This document shows positions 13,605 to 22,416 of a stretch of 24,287 nt of DNA, one piece after another. The stretch spans positions 1 to 24,287 of the forward strand of contig CAZJXN010000082.1 in NCBI GenBank assembly GCA_964549655.1, given 5' to 3'. Numbering within the stretch: position 1 is the stretch's first letter; the number at the start of each line of letters is the position of its first letter. This DNA comes from JADJNW01 sp964549655. Its GTDB lineage: Bacteria > Bacteroidota > Bacteroidia > Chitinophagales > Saprospiraceae. The notes beneath the pieces were generated by a model. The model was not told where the DNA came from. It was given only the letters and a program-made list of their open reading frames with translations, and made no database searches. The translations under genes and the position numbers were made by a program.

Positions 13605-14420
13605 ATGCAGGGCTTTAGCAACAACATTTTACTTTCATATAAAAATCTATACGGGTTGATTGGCTTCCCGCTGTCGCATTCGTTTTCTAAAAATTATTTT
13701 GCACAAAAGTTTGAAACAGAAGCTGTTGTAGATTCTTTTTACGAAGTATTCCCGATTGATAAGATTGAATTATTTCCAGCTATTCTAAAAACGAATCCTA
13801 ATTTTAAAGGATTAAACGTCACGATTCCATATAAAGAAGATATTATTTCTTACTTGAATTATTTGGATGAAGGGGCGCGTGCTATTCGAGCGGTGAATTG
13901 TATTAAAATAGAAAATGGCTTTTTATTGGGTTATAATACAGATGCTTACGGATTTGAAAAATCATTATTAGAATTTTTGATTGCCAATGAAGCTACCCCT
14001 AAACAAGCGTTGATACTCGGCACAGGTGGCGCAGCAAAAGCAGTGGCATTTGTACTCAAAAAATTGGGGATTTTATATAAGTTTGTATCGCGTGACGCGG
14101 AAAAAGCGGACATCACATACGAACAATTGCACACGCTCGATGCCTATTCCCTCGTTATCAACACAACCCCGCTTGGGATGTCGCCAAAATTGGAAAGTTG
14201 TCCCGATATTCCGTATCATTGCTTGAGTAGTCGGCATCTTTTATTTGACTTGGTGTATAATCCGACAGAAACATTATTTTTGCAAAAAGGTACTCAACAA
14301 GGTGCTGCAACCCAAAACGGCTTGCCGATGTTGTACTATCAAGCTGAAAAAGCTTGGGAAATCTGGAATACGAACTCCAATTACACACACTTTTATACCG
14401 ATATTACAACGTATGGATAG
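13605..14420 (+). CDS. aroE: Shikimate dehydrogenase
   Basis: The 271-residue enzyme reduces 3-dehydroshikimate to shikimate with NADPH in the aromatic amino acid pathway. Substrate-site residues are S24 and S26 (PLSHSFS), catalytic K77 (NVTIPYKE), N98 (AVNCI) and D113 (GYNTDAYGF). The nucleotide-binding loop is GTGGAAKA (139-146), and INTTPLGM and QNGLPMLYYQA complete the family pattern. The N-terminus is about 12 residues longer than usual before LYGLIG, but no other in-frame ATG is available. The preceding leader has AACACCATAAACACAAG words. The 3' end overlaps the proline dehydrogenase start by 8 bases, implying translational coupling. Confidence 0.95.
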   Translation: MQGFSNNILLSYKNLYGLIGFPLSHSFSKNYFAQKFETEAVVDSFYEVFPIDKIELFPAILKTNPNFKGLNVTIPYKEDIISYLNYLDEGARAIRAVNCIKIENGFLLGYNTDAYGFEKSLLEFLIANEATPKQALILGTGGAAKAVAFVLKKLGILYKFVSRDAEKADITYEQLHTLDAYSLVINTTPLGMSPKLESCPDIPYHCLSSRHLLFDLVYNPTETLFLQKGTQQGAATQNGLPMLYYQAEKAWEIWNTNSNYTHFYTDITTYG

Positions 14421-15654
14421 ACTTGCAAACCTTACCCGTAAAGCCACAAATGGCGAAAAATCCAGTGAAATGGAAAATGTGATGTTGCCCGATTTTAATA
14501 ATACGGAAATTGCTTTTGCCCATAAATCGAATGACGAACTGCGCAAATCCGCTCGATTGTTTGGTTTGATGAACAATCATTGGCTCGTGGGAGTTGGTTC
14601 CAAATTGGGCATCGCAGCCATTCGACTGCACTTGCCGTTTATAGAAAGTATTGTCAAAAAAACCATTTTCGACCAGTTTTGCGGCGGTACAACCCTTTTG
14701 GAAAGCCTTCCAGCAATTGAAAAATTAAGTCAGAACAATGTATTTACCATATTGGATTATGGTGTAGAGGCGAAAGAAGAAGAGGAGGATTTTAATCATA
14801 CCATGAATGAGATTATGCGCGCCATCGAATTTGCATCGCAAGCCAAAGGTGTGAGCATGGTGAGCGCGAAGGTCACGGGCTTAGGACGATTTGCTTTGTT
14901 AGAATCCATCCAGCGCGGCGAGACCTTGACGAAAGAAATGCGTTCAGAATATAAAAATGTACTCAAGCGCCTTGATGCGATTTGTTACACTGCCAGCCAA
15001 AAAAACGTGTCGGTTTTCATAGATGCAGAAGAAAGTTGGATTCAGGATTCGATTGACCATTTGGTGAATCTGATGATGAAACGCTACAACCACGACAAAC
15101 CAATCGTCTACAACACTTTTCAATTGTACCGAAAAGACCGTTTGCAATATCTTTTTGACTCGTTTAATAAAGCTAAACAAGAAGGTTATTTGTTAGGAGC
15201 CAAGTTGGTGCGCGGTGCTTACATGGAAAAAGAACGCAACCGCGCCGAGGAAATGCGTTACTACTCTCCTATTCATAATAATAAAGCCGCTACCGACGAT
15301 GCGTACAATACGGCTTTGCGTTTTTGTGTAGATAATTATGAGCAAATTGCTTCCTGCAATGCTTCTCATAATGTAGAAAGTAATCTGTTGCAAGCTACTT
15401 TGATTGCGCAGCGCAATATTCCGAAAAATCATCCGCACCTGTTTTTCAGTCAGTTATATGGTATGAGTGATAATGTGACGTTTAATTTGGCGAAAGCCGG
15501 GTATAATGTTGCCAAATATGTGCCGTATGGTCCCGTACGCGAAGTCGTTCCCTATCTCATCCGCCGCGCGCAGGAAAACACAACGATCACGGGCGATATG
15601 AGCCGCGAATATCAGTTGGTACATATAGAAATGCGCCGCCGCAGTTTGGGTTGA
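14413..15654 (+). CDS. Proline dehydrogenase (single-domain PRODH)
   Basis: The 413-residue flavoenzyme oxidises L-proline to pyrroline-5-carboxylate and passes electrons to the quinone pool. The ATG at 14413 (MDRLANLTRK) is chosen; the frame is open further upstream but would lie inside aroE. Family motifs are FIDAEESW (~201-208), KLVRGAYMEKERNRAEE (~264-280), ASHNVES, LYGMSDNVTFNLAKAGYNVAKYVPYG (~348-373) and a terminal REYQLVHIEMRRR. Only the PRODH half of PutA is present; a P5C dehydrogenase must be elsewhere. It overlaps aroE, an odd metabolic partner, and is followed by a GAAA-loop hairpin. Confidence 0.93.
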   Translation: MDRLANLTRKATNGEKSSEMENVMLPDFNNTEIAFAHKSNDELRKSARLFGLMNNHWLVGVGSKLGIAAIRLHLPFIESIVKKTIFDQFCGGTTLLESLPAIEKLSQNNVFTILDYGVEAKEEEEDFNHTMNEIMRAIEFASQAKGVSMVSAKVTGLGRFALLESIQRGETLTKEMRSEYKNVLKRLDAICYTASQKNVSVFIDAEESWIQDSIDHLVNLMMKRYNHDKPIVYNTFQLYRKDRLQYLFDSFNKAKQEGYLLGAKLVRGAYMEKERNRAEEMRYYSPIHNNKAATDDAYNTALRFCVDNYEQIASCNASHNVESNLLQATLIAQRNIPKNHPHLFFSQLYGMSDNVTFNLAKAGYNVAKYVPYGPVREVVPYLIRRAQENTTITGDMSREYQLVHIEMRRRSLG

Positions 15655-15664
15655 GGTATTTTCA

Positions 15665-15692
15665 GGTGACATCTTTGAAAAGAGGTGTCATC
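15665..15692 (+). terminator. Hairpin with GAAA loop after proline dehydrogenase
   Basis: GGTGACATCTTT and AGAGGTGTCATC form a 12-bp RNA stem with G-U wobbles at three positions and a GAAA tetraloop. It starts 11 bases after the stop. The T run (ATTTTTTAA) comes only ~20 bases later, so termination is plausible but not certain. Confidence 0.5.
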
Positions 15693-15950
15693 TGAAACGA
15701 TCTCCCACATGGATTTTTTAACCACAGAGAACACAAAGTTTTTGCACTAAGTCTCTATCTCTATTGGTCACTTCTGACAGCCCTTACCACATTTTTTTTT
15801 ACCGCAGAGGACGCAGAGCGTTTCATTCTTTCACTTCACTCAATCTCTCCTTCTCTTCTTACATATTATAATTTTTTAAAACCGTTCTTACTTTTTAATT
15901 TATTGGATATCAATCATTTAAAATATATTTTATAATTTAACACTCTCAAA
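15693..15950. repeat. Gene-free stretch with reversed word repeats
   Basis: The gap 15655-16183 has no credible reading frame. From 15720 it carries ACCACAGAGAACACAAAG, ACCGCAGAGGACGCAGAGCG (15801-15820), TTGGTCACTTCTGAC and TTCACTTCACTCAATC. These are reverse-orientation forms of the CTTTGCG/CTCTGCGG and GAGTGAA words found elsewhere in the window. A run of nine T lies at 15792-15800. The part 15850-15950 is plain A+T-rich DNA. Confidence 0.5.
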
Positions 15951-15982
15951 TTTTATATTATCGAAAAGATAAATTATCTTTG
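15951..15982 (+). promoter_or_regulatory. Promoter of the giant repeat-protein gene
   Basis: TATCTTTG at 15975-15982 fits TAnnTTTG exactly, with TTTT at 15951-15954 in the -33 position (20-base spacer, one mismatch). It lies in A+T-rich DNA and would give a leader of about 195 bases. That leader includes a seven-C run at 16076-16082 between CGTTC and GAACG. Confidence 0.5.
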
Positions 15983-16183
15983 TTGAACATACATTTTATA
16001 GATTGATATTTTGAACGCTTCTACCCTTGAACACACTTCCACACACACTACTTTGAGAGAACAACATTCTGCGTTCCCCCCCGAACGAGTCCATTCCATG
16101 AGCATACGCTAGACTTTTATTTCTTTTGCTGCTACGTGCAGCGGACAGGGACAGATGATTATTTTACAAAAACCGATTGAAAC

Positions 16184-19100
16184 ATGCGTCGTGCGTCTTG
16201 GAAAACCCATTTGGCGATTGCCAGTATTGTACTGCTATGCCTGCCCTCGCAGGGGCAAATTACGGATTGTGTTGGAGCACAAATTATTTGTAGTGACGGT
16301 CCAGTTGATTTTGACCCACGTGGTATCGGTATAGATGATTATGCCAATCCGAACAACCAAAAAGGCTGTTTTATTCTTGACCTCGGTTTCGATGCAACTG
16401 TCGAAACACATTCCGCTTGGTATTACTTCGAGTTCAGAACCGATATGCCTTTAAATAGTGAAATCGAAATTACAATTTCTCCATTTGATGGAATCGGTAA
16501 TGATTATGATTTTATAATTTTTGATGCAGACCGCTCTTGCGACAGCCTTGGAGAGCCGAAGCGATGTTCCTACGCACCATTTTTATGTCAACTTTGTCCA
16601 GAAACCGGTTTGGGAAGAGGGGCTACGGATGTATCGGAGGGTGTGTGGAAAGATTCTTTAAATGGCGAATATTCAGATGGTTTTGTTGCTCCGATGGTCG
16701 TACAGCCCGGGCAGGGTTTTTATTTGATGTTAGACAATTTTGCTGGAAATGCACGCGGATTCACCCTCACTTGGGGTGGAAGTGCTGCACCCTATCTCAA
16801 CTGCTTGGCAAACCCACGATGTAAAAACAGGAAAGTCTCCGCAGGCAGTAGTATGCAATTGTGTCAAAATCCAGCGCCTTTTAAATTGAATGCGACGGCT
16901 ACGAATCTAACGAACCGCGCAAAAATAGAATGGCAGGGCACGCCCGAAGCCTTGAGTTATCTGAGTAATCCTAAAATTTTACAGCCGACTGTCACCCTTC
17001 CTGCCAATTTTTCCGGTTCGCTGGATTTCATTTTGACGGTGTCTGATGGCGGTTGCGATATCGGGGATGCGGTCACAGTTACCGTTTCAAATAAAATAAT
17101 ACCTACCATTAGCGGGGATTTGTCCATTTGTACGGGCGAGTCCACGACGCTTGCTGCGCCACCCAATTTTAGCCAATATCGCTGGTCGAATAATGCCACC
17201 ACTGCAAATATTTCTGTGAATCAAAGCGGCACTTACATCGTGACCGTTACCGATGCGAATGGTTGCACCGGCACTTCGCAAGCGACCGTGGCAGCCAATA
17301 CTTCCCCCACTCCGATGATCAGCGGCGCAAATAGTTTTTGTATCGGCGAGCCGATGTCGTTGAGTGTAGGAAATAATTATACAACTTATCAATGGTCGAA
17401 TGGTAGAAATACACCAAGTGTTAATGTCACAACCGCAGGTACTTATAATGTAACGGTGACCAATGCGAACGGCTGTCAGGGTACGGCTTCCCAATTCGTC
17501 GCCGAAAAAGCAAAACCTATTCCAACTATCAGTAGCACTTCCGCCTCTTGTAACAGTGACACCACCGTACTTTCCGTCAATGGCTCTTTTGCTGCTTACA
17601 ATTGGTCTTCCGGGGAGACGACTGCTACGATTACTAAAACACAAGCGGGCACTTATGTCGTGACAGTCACCAATGCGGAGGGCTGTAAAGCTGCCGATAC
17701 GATTACGATTAATCCGTTTGAACCACCTACCGTGGCACTCATGGGAAGTCGCAGTTTTTGTGCGGGCGGCTCCACAACCCTTTCTGCATCAACTAATTAC
17801 AGTGCCTATCGCTGGTCAAATAATGCGACAACCGCCAGTATTTCGGTGAGTCAGGGCGGCACTTATACCTTAACGGTCACAGATGCCAATGGTTGCGAAA
17901 TCATATCCCAAGCGACCGTCGTTGCGAATGCTTTGCCCATTCCAGTCATCGGCGGCGGTATTGGTTTTTGTACCGGCGAGTCTATTTCTTTGAGTACGGG
18001 TAATAATTTTACAACTTATCAATGGTCGAATGGTAATAATACTTTCAATATAAATGTGAATGCCGCAGGCACTTACGCTGTGACAGTGACCGACGCAAAT
18101 GGCTGCCAAGGCACGGCTTCGCAGATTATTACAGAAAGTACAAAGCCTATTATAAATATTATCGGCGATACGATATTTTGTGCCAATGATAGTACGATCC
18201 TTTCTGTAAATGGCACTTTTGCAAAGTACAATTGGTCTTCCGGCGACACGACTTCTACCATTACAAAAACGCAAGCCGGAACTTACACTGTCACGGTAAC
18301 AAACGCAAGTGGTTGTCAGGCTACCGATGCTGCTACCGTCAATCGTATCGAATTGCCCGTTTTGTCGCTCAATGTTGGGGATCCATCCATCTGCGCCGGC
18401 GAGTCTACAACGATTACTGCGCCGCCCAATTTTACTGCTTATCGCTGGTCGAATAATGCAACAACCGCCAATATTTCTGTGAATCAAAGCGGCACTTACA
18501 TCGTAACTATCACGGATGCAAATGGTTGTGAAAATATGGCACAAGCAACGGTCGTTGTTAATCCACTGCCCACTCCGGTTTTCAGCGGTGGGATTAGTCT
18601 TTGTGCGGGCGAGCCTTTTTCTCTGACGGTAGGCAATAATTATACAACTTATCAATGGTCAAATGGAAATAATACTTCAACTATAAATGTCACTTCCGCA
18701 GGCACTTACAACGTAACCGTGACCAATGCAAATGGATGTCAAGGCTCGGCTTCGCAGATTATTACAGAAAGTACAAAGCCTATTATAAATATTATCGGCG
18801 ATACGATATTTTGTGCCAATGATAGTACCATGCTTTCCGCAAATGGCACTTTTACAAAATACAATTGGTCTTCCGGTGACACGACTGCCAGCATTACAAA
18901 AACGCAAGCCGGTACTTACACGCTGACTGTAACAAATGCCGATGGCTGTAAGGCTGCCGACACCATTTCCATCCGTCGCGTCGAATCGCCAACGTTGACG
19001 CTCAATGGCACTCTAAAATTTTGCGCAGGCAGTTTCACTCAATTATTGGTGACCACAAATGCCCCGCAAATCACTTGGTCGAATGGTGCTACCACGCCAA

Positions 19101-22100
19101 ATATTACGGTTGATACAAGCGGCACGTTTAGCGTGACGGTTATGACTTCCAACGGTTGTGCAACGACTGCCACTGCCCAAGTACGCGAGCAGCCACTTCC
19201 TCAACCGATTATCAATGGTGCAATTCGTATTTGTCCTGAAAAAAGTGCTTTACTGAAAGATACAATCACTACCTACCCGACTTATTTATGGTCGAATGGC
19301 GCGACTACGCCGAGTATTCAAGTGAATCAGCCTGGAATGTACACACTGCAAGTGACGGATTCGCTGGGCTGTATTGGTTCCGATGATTTTGAATTATCAA
19401 TTTTTCCAAGCGTTGCAGCAGCGAAGATATTGGGCGCGCTTGAATTTTGTCCAAATGCGGGAACGACCCTCCGCGTCAACCGGAATTATACCACTTATAA
19501 TTGGTCGAATGGCTCCACTGATTCTACCATTCAAATTACACAAGCGGGCAATTACAAAGTGACGGTTACCGACGCAAACGGCTGTACTGTTCAAGATTCT
19601 GTTATTGCAAAAATATTTAATGTGTCCTTTCCACCTGCGCCCGATACGAGCCGTCTTTGCAGTGGTAGTTCATTGGATTTGGATGCTGGCGCGGGTTTTC
19701 AATACAATTGGTCAACGGGTGCTTCCACGCAAAAAGTAGCTGTGAATGCAGGTGGCAATTACAATGTCACCCTCACAGATGCCAACGGCTGCCGAGATAC
19801 CAGTACCTTTCGGGTGCAAGAAAATACAGTGCAAACGGTTTTAATCGGTGGCGACACTACGTTTTGCATCGGAGATTCTACTACACTGACTGCTCCAACG
19901 GGATTTGAAAGTTATCGCTGGTCAACCAATGACACGACCGCACAACTCACCATTGGCGTACCCGGCACGTATCAACTCACCGTCACCGATGCTAATAATT
20001 GCACTGGCACTAAGGAGGTAGAAGTTCGCGTATGGCAATTGCCCACGCCTCAAATTATAGGACCATCTCAGCTTTGCGCAAATGCACAAGATACGATTCG
20101 AGTGAGCGGAAATTACCTAAAATATGAATGGTCAACCGGACAACAACAAGCAGCTATAAGAATTGATAGTGGCGGTACGTATCAGGTTATTGTTACAGAT
20201 GTTAATAATTGCAAAGCTGCGGATACAATTACGATTCGTCAACTACCACTTGCGCCCTTAGACATTACAGGCGATACTTTATTTTGTCAAGGCTCGCGTG
20301 TTTCTTTAAAAGCGACCCCAGGTTTTGTAACTTATAGTTGGTCAAATGGTACACGGCAAGATACCATTACTACTCCAATAGCAGGTATTTACAGCGTAAC
20401 GGCTACCGATGCCAATGGATGTAAAGTGAGTGAAAGCATACAACTCACCCAAGTGAACCGCCCGATAGCCAATGCGGGACCAAATAAAGTGCTGGATTGT
20501 GACATTCCAAGTGCGCAATTAGGTATCAATGCAAATGCATCGCTGCTGTATCGTTGGGCGGGACCGGGTATTACAAACGAAAATGCACAAGTTCCAAATC
20601 CAACTATCTCTAAAGCAGGCGTTTATAATCTTACCGTGATTGATAGTATTTCGGGTTGCCAATCGAGTACTGTAAACGTCACTGTGACGGATGATTCCAA
20701 TAAACCGACCATTGCATTGAGCGCGAGCGATACGCTGGATTGTCGTACGCCCAATATTACAATTAATGCTGCTGGTTCTACTATGAATCCTAAAATCATT
20801 TACAATTGGTACAATTCAGAACAAAATATTATAAGCAATGAAAACAACTTGACTTTAAATGTAATAAAAGGTGGAAAATATTATTTTGAAGTAAAAGATA
20901 CGACTACAGGTTGTACCGCATTAGATAGTATTTTTGTGAATGCAGATTTTGACCCATCGTTTGTAGAAGCAGGAACGCCGCAGCGATTGACTTGCACGGT
21001 ATTGGCGACTACGTTGATAGGTTCTACCTCTTCTTATGCCGACCATATTTTATATAATTGGACAACGAGAGATGGCAATATTGTGATAGGAGCCACCACT
21101 CCTACTCCAAGAATAAACGAAGCAGGCACGTATATTCTCACGGTAACCAATACGCGAAATGGTTGTAGCAATTCTGATTCTGTAAAAGTAACCCTCGACC
21201 GTACGCCCCCAACTGCGAGCGCCGGCGCAGATGCTTCTTTGAATTGTGATGCTTCAAGTGCAACTTTGAATGGCACCACTTCCGCAAATGGAGCCTCGTT
21301 TTCTTATGTTTGGACAAAGCCAGACGGCACAACGTTTGAAGATTCTACCCAGCTTTCTATCATCGTACAACAAGTTGGAACTTATCTTTTAAAAGTTATC
21401 AGTTCAGAAAATGGCTGCGAAGCACTTGATAGTGTGCTTGTTACAGATGATTCAAATTATCCAACTGATTTAAAATTAAAATTGATTGACCCCACTTGCT
21501 TTGGCAGCAAAAACGGACAAATTCTGATTGAAAATATCACCGGCGGCACGGCTCCCTACTTTTTTGGTTTGAATAATACCACATTGGAACAGACGCAAGC
21601 GTTTAAAAACTTAGAACCGGGCACTTACCAAGTGCGTGTAGAAGACGTGGAAGGCTGCGGGTACGAAACAAAAGTCACGCTAAAGGAAGGAGCACCACTA
21701 AAGGTAGATTTAGGGGCCGACACGATGATTGACCGATATGACCGAATTTTTTTAGAACCTTTTGTCAACGTTCCCACCCAAACCATTACTGACCTGACTT
21801 GGGGTGGTCCGATTGAAGAAAAATGTATAGAAGGCTGCTGGCTACAGCCTGTGAAGCCACTTAGAACATCCGTTTACACCATAACGGTGACCAATAGCGC
21901 AGGCTGCGTCGCTAAAGATGACATTGAAGTAACGGTAGATACCTCCAACCGCGTCTATGTTCCCAATGTTTTTTCGCCCAACGGCGACGGTCGAAATGAC
22001 GTTTTTATCATCCATGGTGGCAAAGAAATTCGGTCTATTCAGTCTCTTCAAATTTTTAATCGCTGGGGCAATCAGGTATTTGAAGCACAAAACTTTCTCC

Positions 22101-22243
22101 CCAATGACCCAACGCGTGCTTGGGACGGCAGGTCGCGCAATGGTACACCCTATAATTCAGCTGTTTTCGTTTATGTAGCGGTCATTGAATTTGTGGATGG
22201 CACTGTCGAAAAGCTGAAAGGAGATATTACCATCATGCGATAA
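16184..22243 (+). CDS. Giant multi-Ig T9SS type B cargo protein (gliding-associated C-terminal domain)
   Basis: This 2019-residue protein has a signal peptide (~1-24, ending PSQGQ). A CUB/PPC-like N-terminal domain (~25-211) has FDADRSCDSLGEPKRCSYAP and GFYLMLDNFAG. One Ig-like domain (to ~306) is followed by about 16 Ig-like repeats of ~70 residues (307-1427). Their pattern is a Cys near the start, YxWSNG in the middle and AGTYxVTVTDANGC at the end. Four longer repeats (1428-1760) keep the same two cysteines. A SprB-like segment (CFGSKNGQILIENITGGTAPY, ~1772-1792) comes next, and the CHU_C domain (~1923-2019) begins RVYVPNVFSPNGDGRNDVF. CHU_C is the type B signal for secretion and surface attachment through the type IX system. 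A large cell-surface adhesin is the likeliest role; the ligand is unknown. No porP/sprF-like partner gene is adjacent. Confidence 0.92.
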   Translation: MRRASWKTHLAIASIVLLCLPSQGQITDCVGAQIICSDGPVDFDPRGIGIDDYANPNNQKGCFILDLGFDATVETHSAWYYFEFRTDMPLNSEIEITISPFDGIGNDYDFIIFDADRSCDSLGEPKRCSYAPFLCQLCPETGLGRGATDVSEGVWKDSLNGEYSDGFVAPMVVQPGQGFYLMLDNFAGNARGFTLTWGGSAAPYLNCLANPRCKNRKVSAGSSMQLCQNPAPFKLNATATNLTNRAKIEWQGTPEALSYLSNPKILQPTVTLPANFSGSLDFILTVSDGGCDIGDAVTVTVSNKIIPTISGDLSICTGESTTLAAPPNFSQYRWSNNATTANISVNQSGTYIVTVTDANGCTGTSQATVAANTSPTPMISGANSFCIGEPMSLSVGNNYTTYQWSNGRNTPSVNVTTAGTYNVTVTNANGCQGTASQFVAEKAKPIPTISSTSASCNSDTTVLSVNGSFAAYNWSSGETTATITKTQAGTYVVTVTNAEGCKAADTITINPFEPPTVALMGSRSFCAGGSTTLSASTNYSAYRWSNNATTASISVSQGGTYTLTVTDANGCEIISQATVVANALPIPVIGGGIGFCTGESISLSTGNNFTTYQWSNGNNTFNINVNAAGTYAVTVTDANGCQGTASQIITESTKPIINIIGDTIFCANDSTILSVNGTFAKYNWSSGDTTSTITKTQAGTYTVTVTNASGCQATDAATVNRIELPVLSLNVGDPSICAGESTTITAPPNFTAYRWSNNATTANISVNQSGTYIVTITDANGCENMAQATVVVNPLPTPVFSGGISLCAGEPFSLTVGNNYTTYQWSNGNNTSTINVTSAGTYNVTVTNANGCQGSASQIITESTKPIINIIGDTIFCANDSTMLSANGTFTKYNWSSGDTTASITKTQAGTYTLTVTNADGCKAADTISIRRVESPTLTLNGTLKFCAGSFTQLLVTTNAPQITWSNGATTPNITVDTSGTFSVTVMTSNGCATTATAQVREQPLPQPIINGAIRICPEKSALLKDTITTYPTYLWSNGATTPSIQVNQPGMYTLQVTDSLGCIGSDDFELSIFPSVAAAKILGALEFCPNAGTTLRVNRNYTTYNWSNGSTDSTIQITQAGNYKVTVTDANGCTVQDSVIAKIFNVSFPPAPDTSRLCSGSSLDLDAGAGFQYNWSTGASTQKVAVNAGGNYNVTLTDANGCRDTSTFRVQENTVQTVLIGGDTTFCIGDSTTLTAPTGFESYRWSTNDTTAQLTIGVPGTYQLTVTDANNCTGTKEVEVRVWQLPTPQIIGPSQLCANAQDTIRVSGNYLKYEWSTGQQQAAIRIDSGGTYQVIVTDVNNCKAADTITIRQLPLAPLDITGDTLFCQGSRVSLKATPGFVTYSWSNGTRQDTITTPIAGIYSVTATDANGCKVSESIQLTQVNRPIANAGPNKVLDCDIPSAQLGINANASLLYRWAGPGITNENAQVPNPTISKAGVYNLTVIDSISGCQSSTVNVTVTDDSNKPTIALSASDTLDCRTPNITINAAGSTMNPKIIYNWYNSEQNIISNENNLTLNVIKGGKYYFEVKDTTTGCTALDSIFVNADFDPSFVEAGTPQRLTCTVLATTLIGSTSSYADHILYNWTTRDGNIVIGATTPTPRINEAGTYILTVTNTRNGCSNSDSVKVTLDRTPPTASAGADASLNCDASSATLNGTTSANGASFSYVWTKPDGTTFEDSTQLSIIVQQVGTYLLKVISSENGCEALDSVLVTDDSNYPTDLKLKLIDPTCFGSKNGQILIENITGGTAPYFFGLNNTTLEQTQAFKNLEPGTYQVRVEDVEGCGYETKVTLKEGAPLKVDLGADTMIDRYDRIFLEPFVNVPTQTITDLTWGGPIEEKCIEGCWLQPVKPLRTSVYTITVTNSAGCVAKDDIEVTVDTSNRVYVPNVFSPNGDGRNDVFIIHGGKEIRSIQSLQIFNRWGNQVFEAQNFLPNDPTRAWDGRSRNGTPYNSAVFVYVAVIEFVDGTVEKLKGDITIMR
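18114..18195 (+). repeat. 82-bp perfect repeat, first copy
   Basis: This is identical to 18747-18828, 633 bp away. It spans the junction between the second and third Ig unit of the cassette (around KPIINIIGDTIFCANDST). Confidence 0.9.
18747..18828 (+). repeat. 82-bp perfect repeat, second copy
   Basis: This is identical to 18114-18195. Flanking DNA in the two cassettes has diverged, so the identity marks a recent duplication or gene conversion tract. Confidence 0.9.
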
Positions 22244-22340
22244 ATGAGAATGTGGCGCATTTATTAGCAACACCATTTAAAAACCTCCTTTAACCAAAAA
22301 AAGTAGACATACCTTTTAATATCTTTACCGTCGATCATTA

Positions 22341-22371
22341 GGGTTAAGAAATCTTGAAGATTTCTTAACCC
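22341..22371. terminator. G-centred 31-bp palindrome after the giant gene
   Basis: Perfect 15-base arms (22341-22355 and 22357-22371, starting GGGTTAAG) flank a single G at 22356. The centre CTTGAAG is the same as in the palindrome at 1663. It lies ~100 bases after the giant gene and before the epimerase gene. The trailing CTTCTTCC is a poor T tract, so its role as terminator is uncertain. Confidence 0.6.
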
Positions 22372-22416
22372 TTCTTCCAATTCACATTAACAATTTGACA
22401 ATACAACAATCTAACC

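Larger units (their letters stand above)
17102..18991 (+). repeat. Three copies of a 210-residue, three-Ig cassette
   Basis: Residues 307-936 hold nine Ig repeats in the order RWSNN, YQWSNG, YNWSSG, three times over. Equivalent codons lie 630 bp (first to second) and 633 bp (second to third) apart; for example GCTGGTC recurs at 17181, 17811 and 18444. Repeats outside this block match each other much less closely. Confidence 0.9.

Noticed and set aside
14245..14412. Extended N-terminus of proline dehydrogenase
   Set aside because: It is an open frame lying entirely within aroE; family similarity starts after the ATG at 14413.
15655..16183. A tRNA or small RNA gene in the 529-bp gap
   Set aside because: No cloverleaf, TTCGA-type loop or strong structured segment was seen beyond the hairpin at 15665 and the word repeats.
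17870..18655. 261-codon minus-strand open frame inside the giant repeat gene
   Set aside because: It is antisense to well-defined Ig repeats, repeats itself with the same period and has no start signal or family likeness. Other long antisense frames in 17.0-21.3 kb are the same effect.
17102..18991. Regular repeats considered as a CRISPR array
   Set aside because: The period is ~210 bp per Ig unit and 630 bp per cassette, in frame and coding throughout, with no short identical repeats separated by unique spacers.
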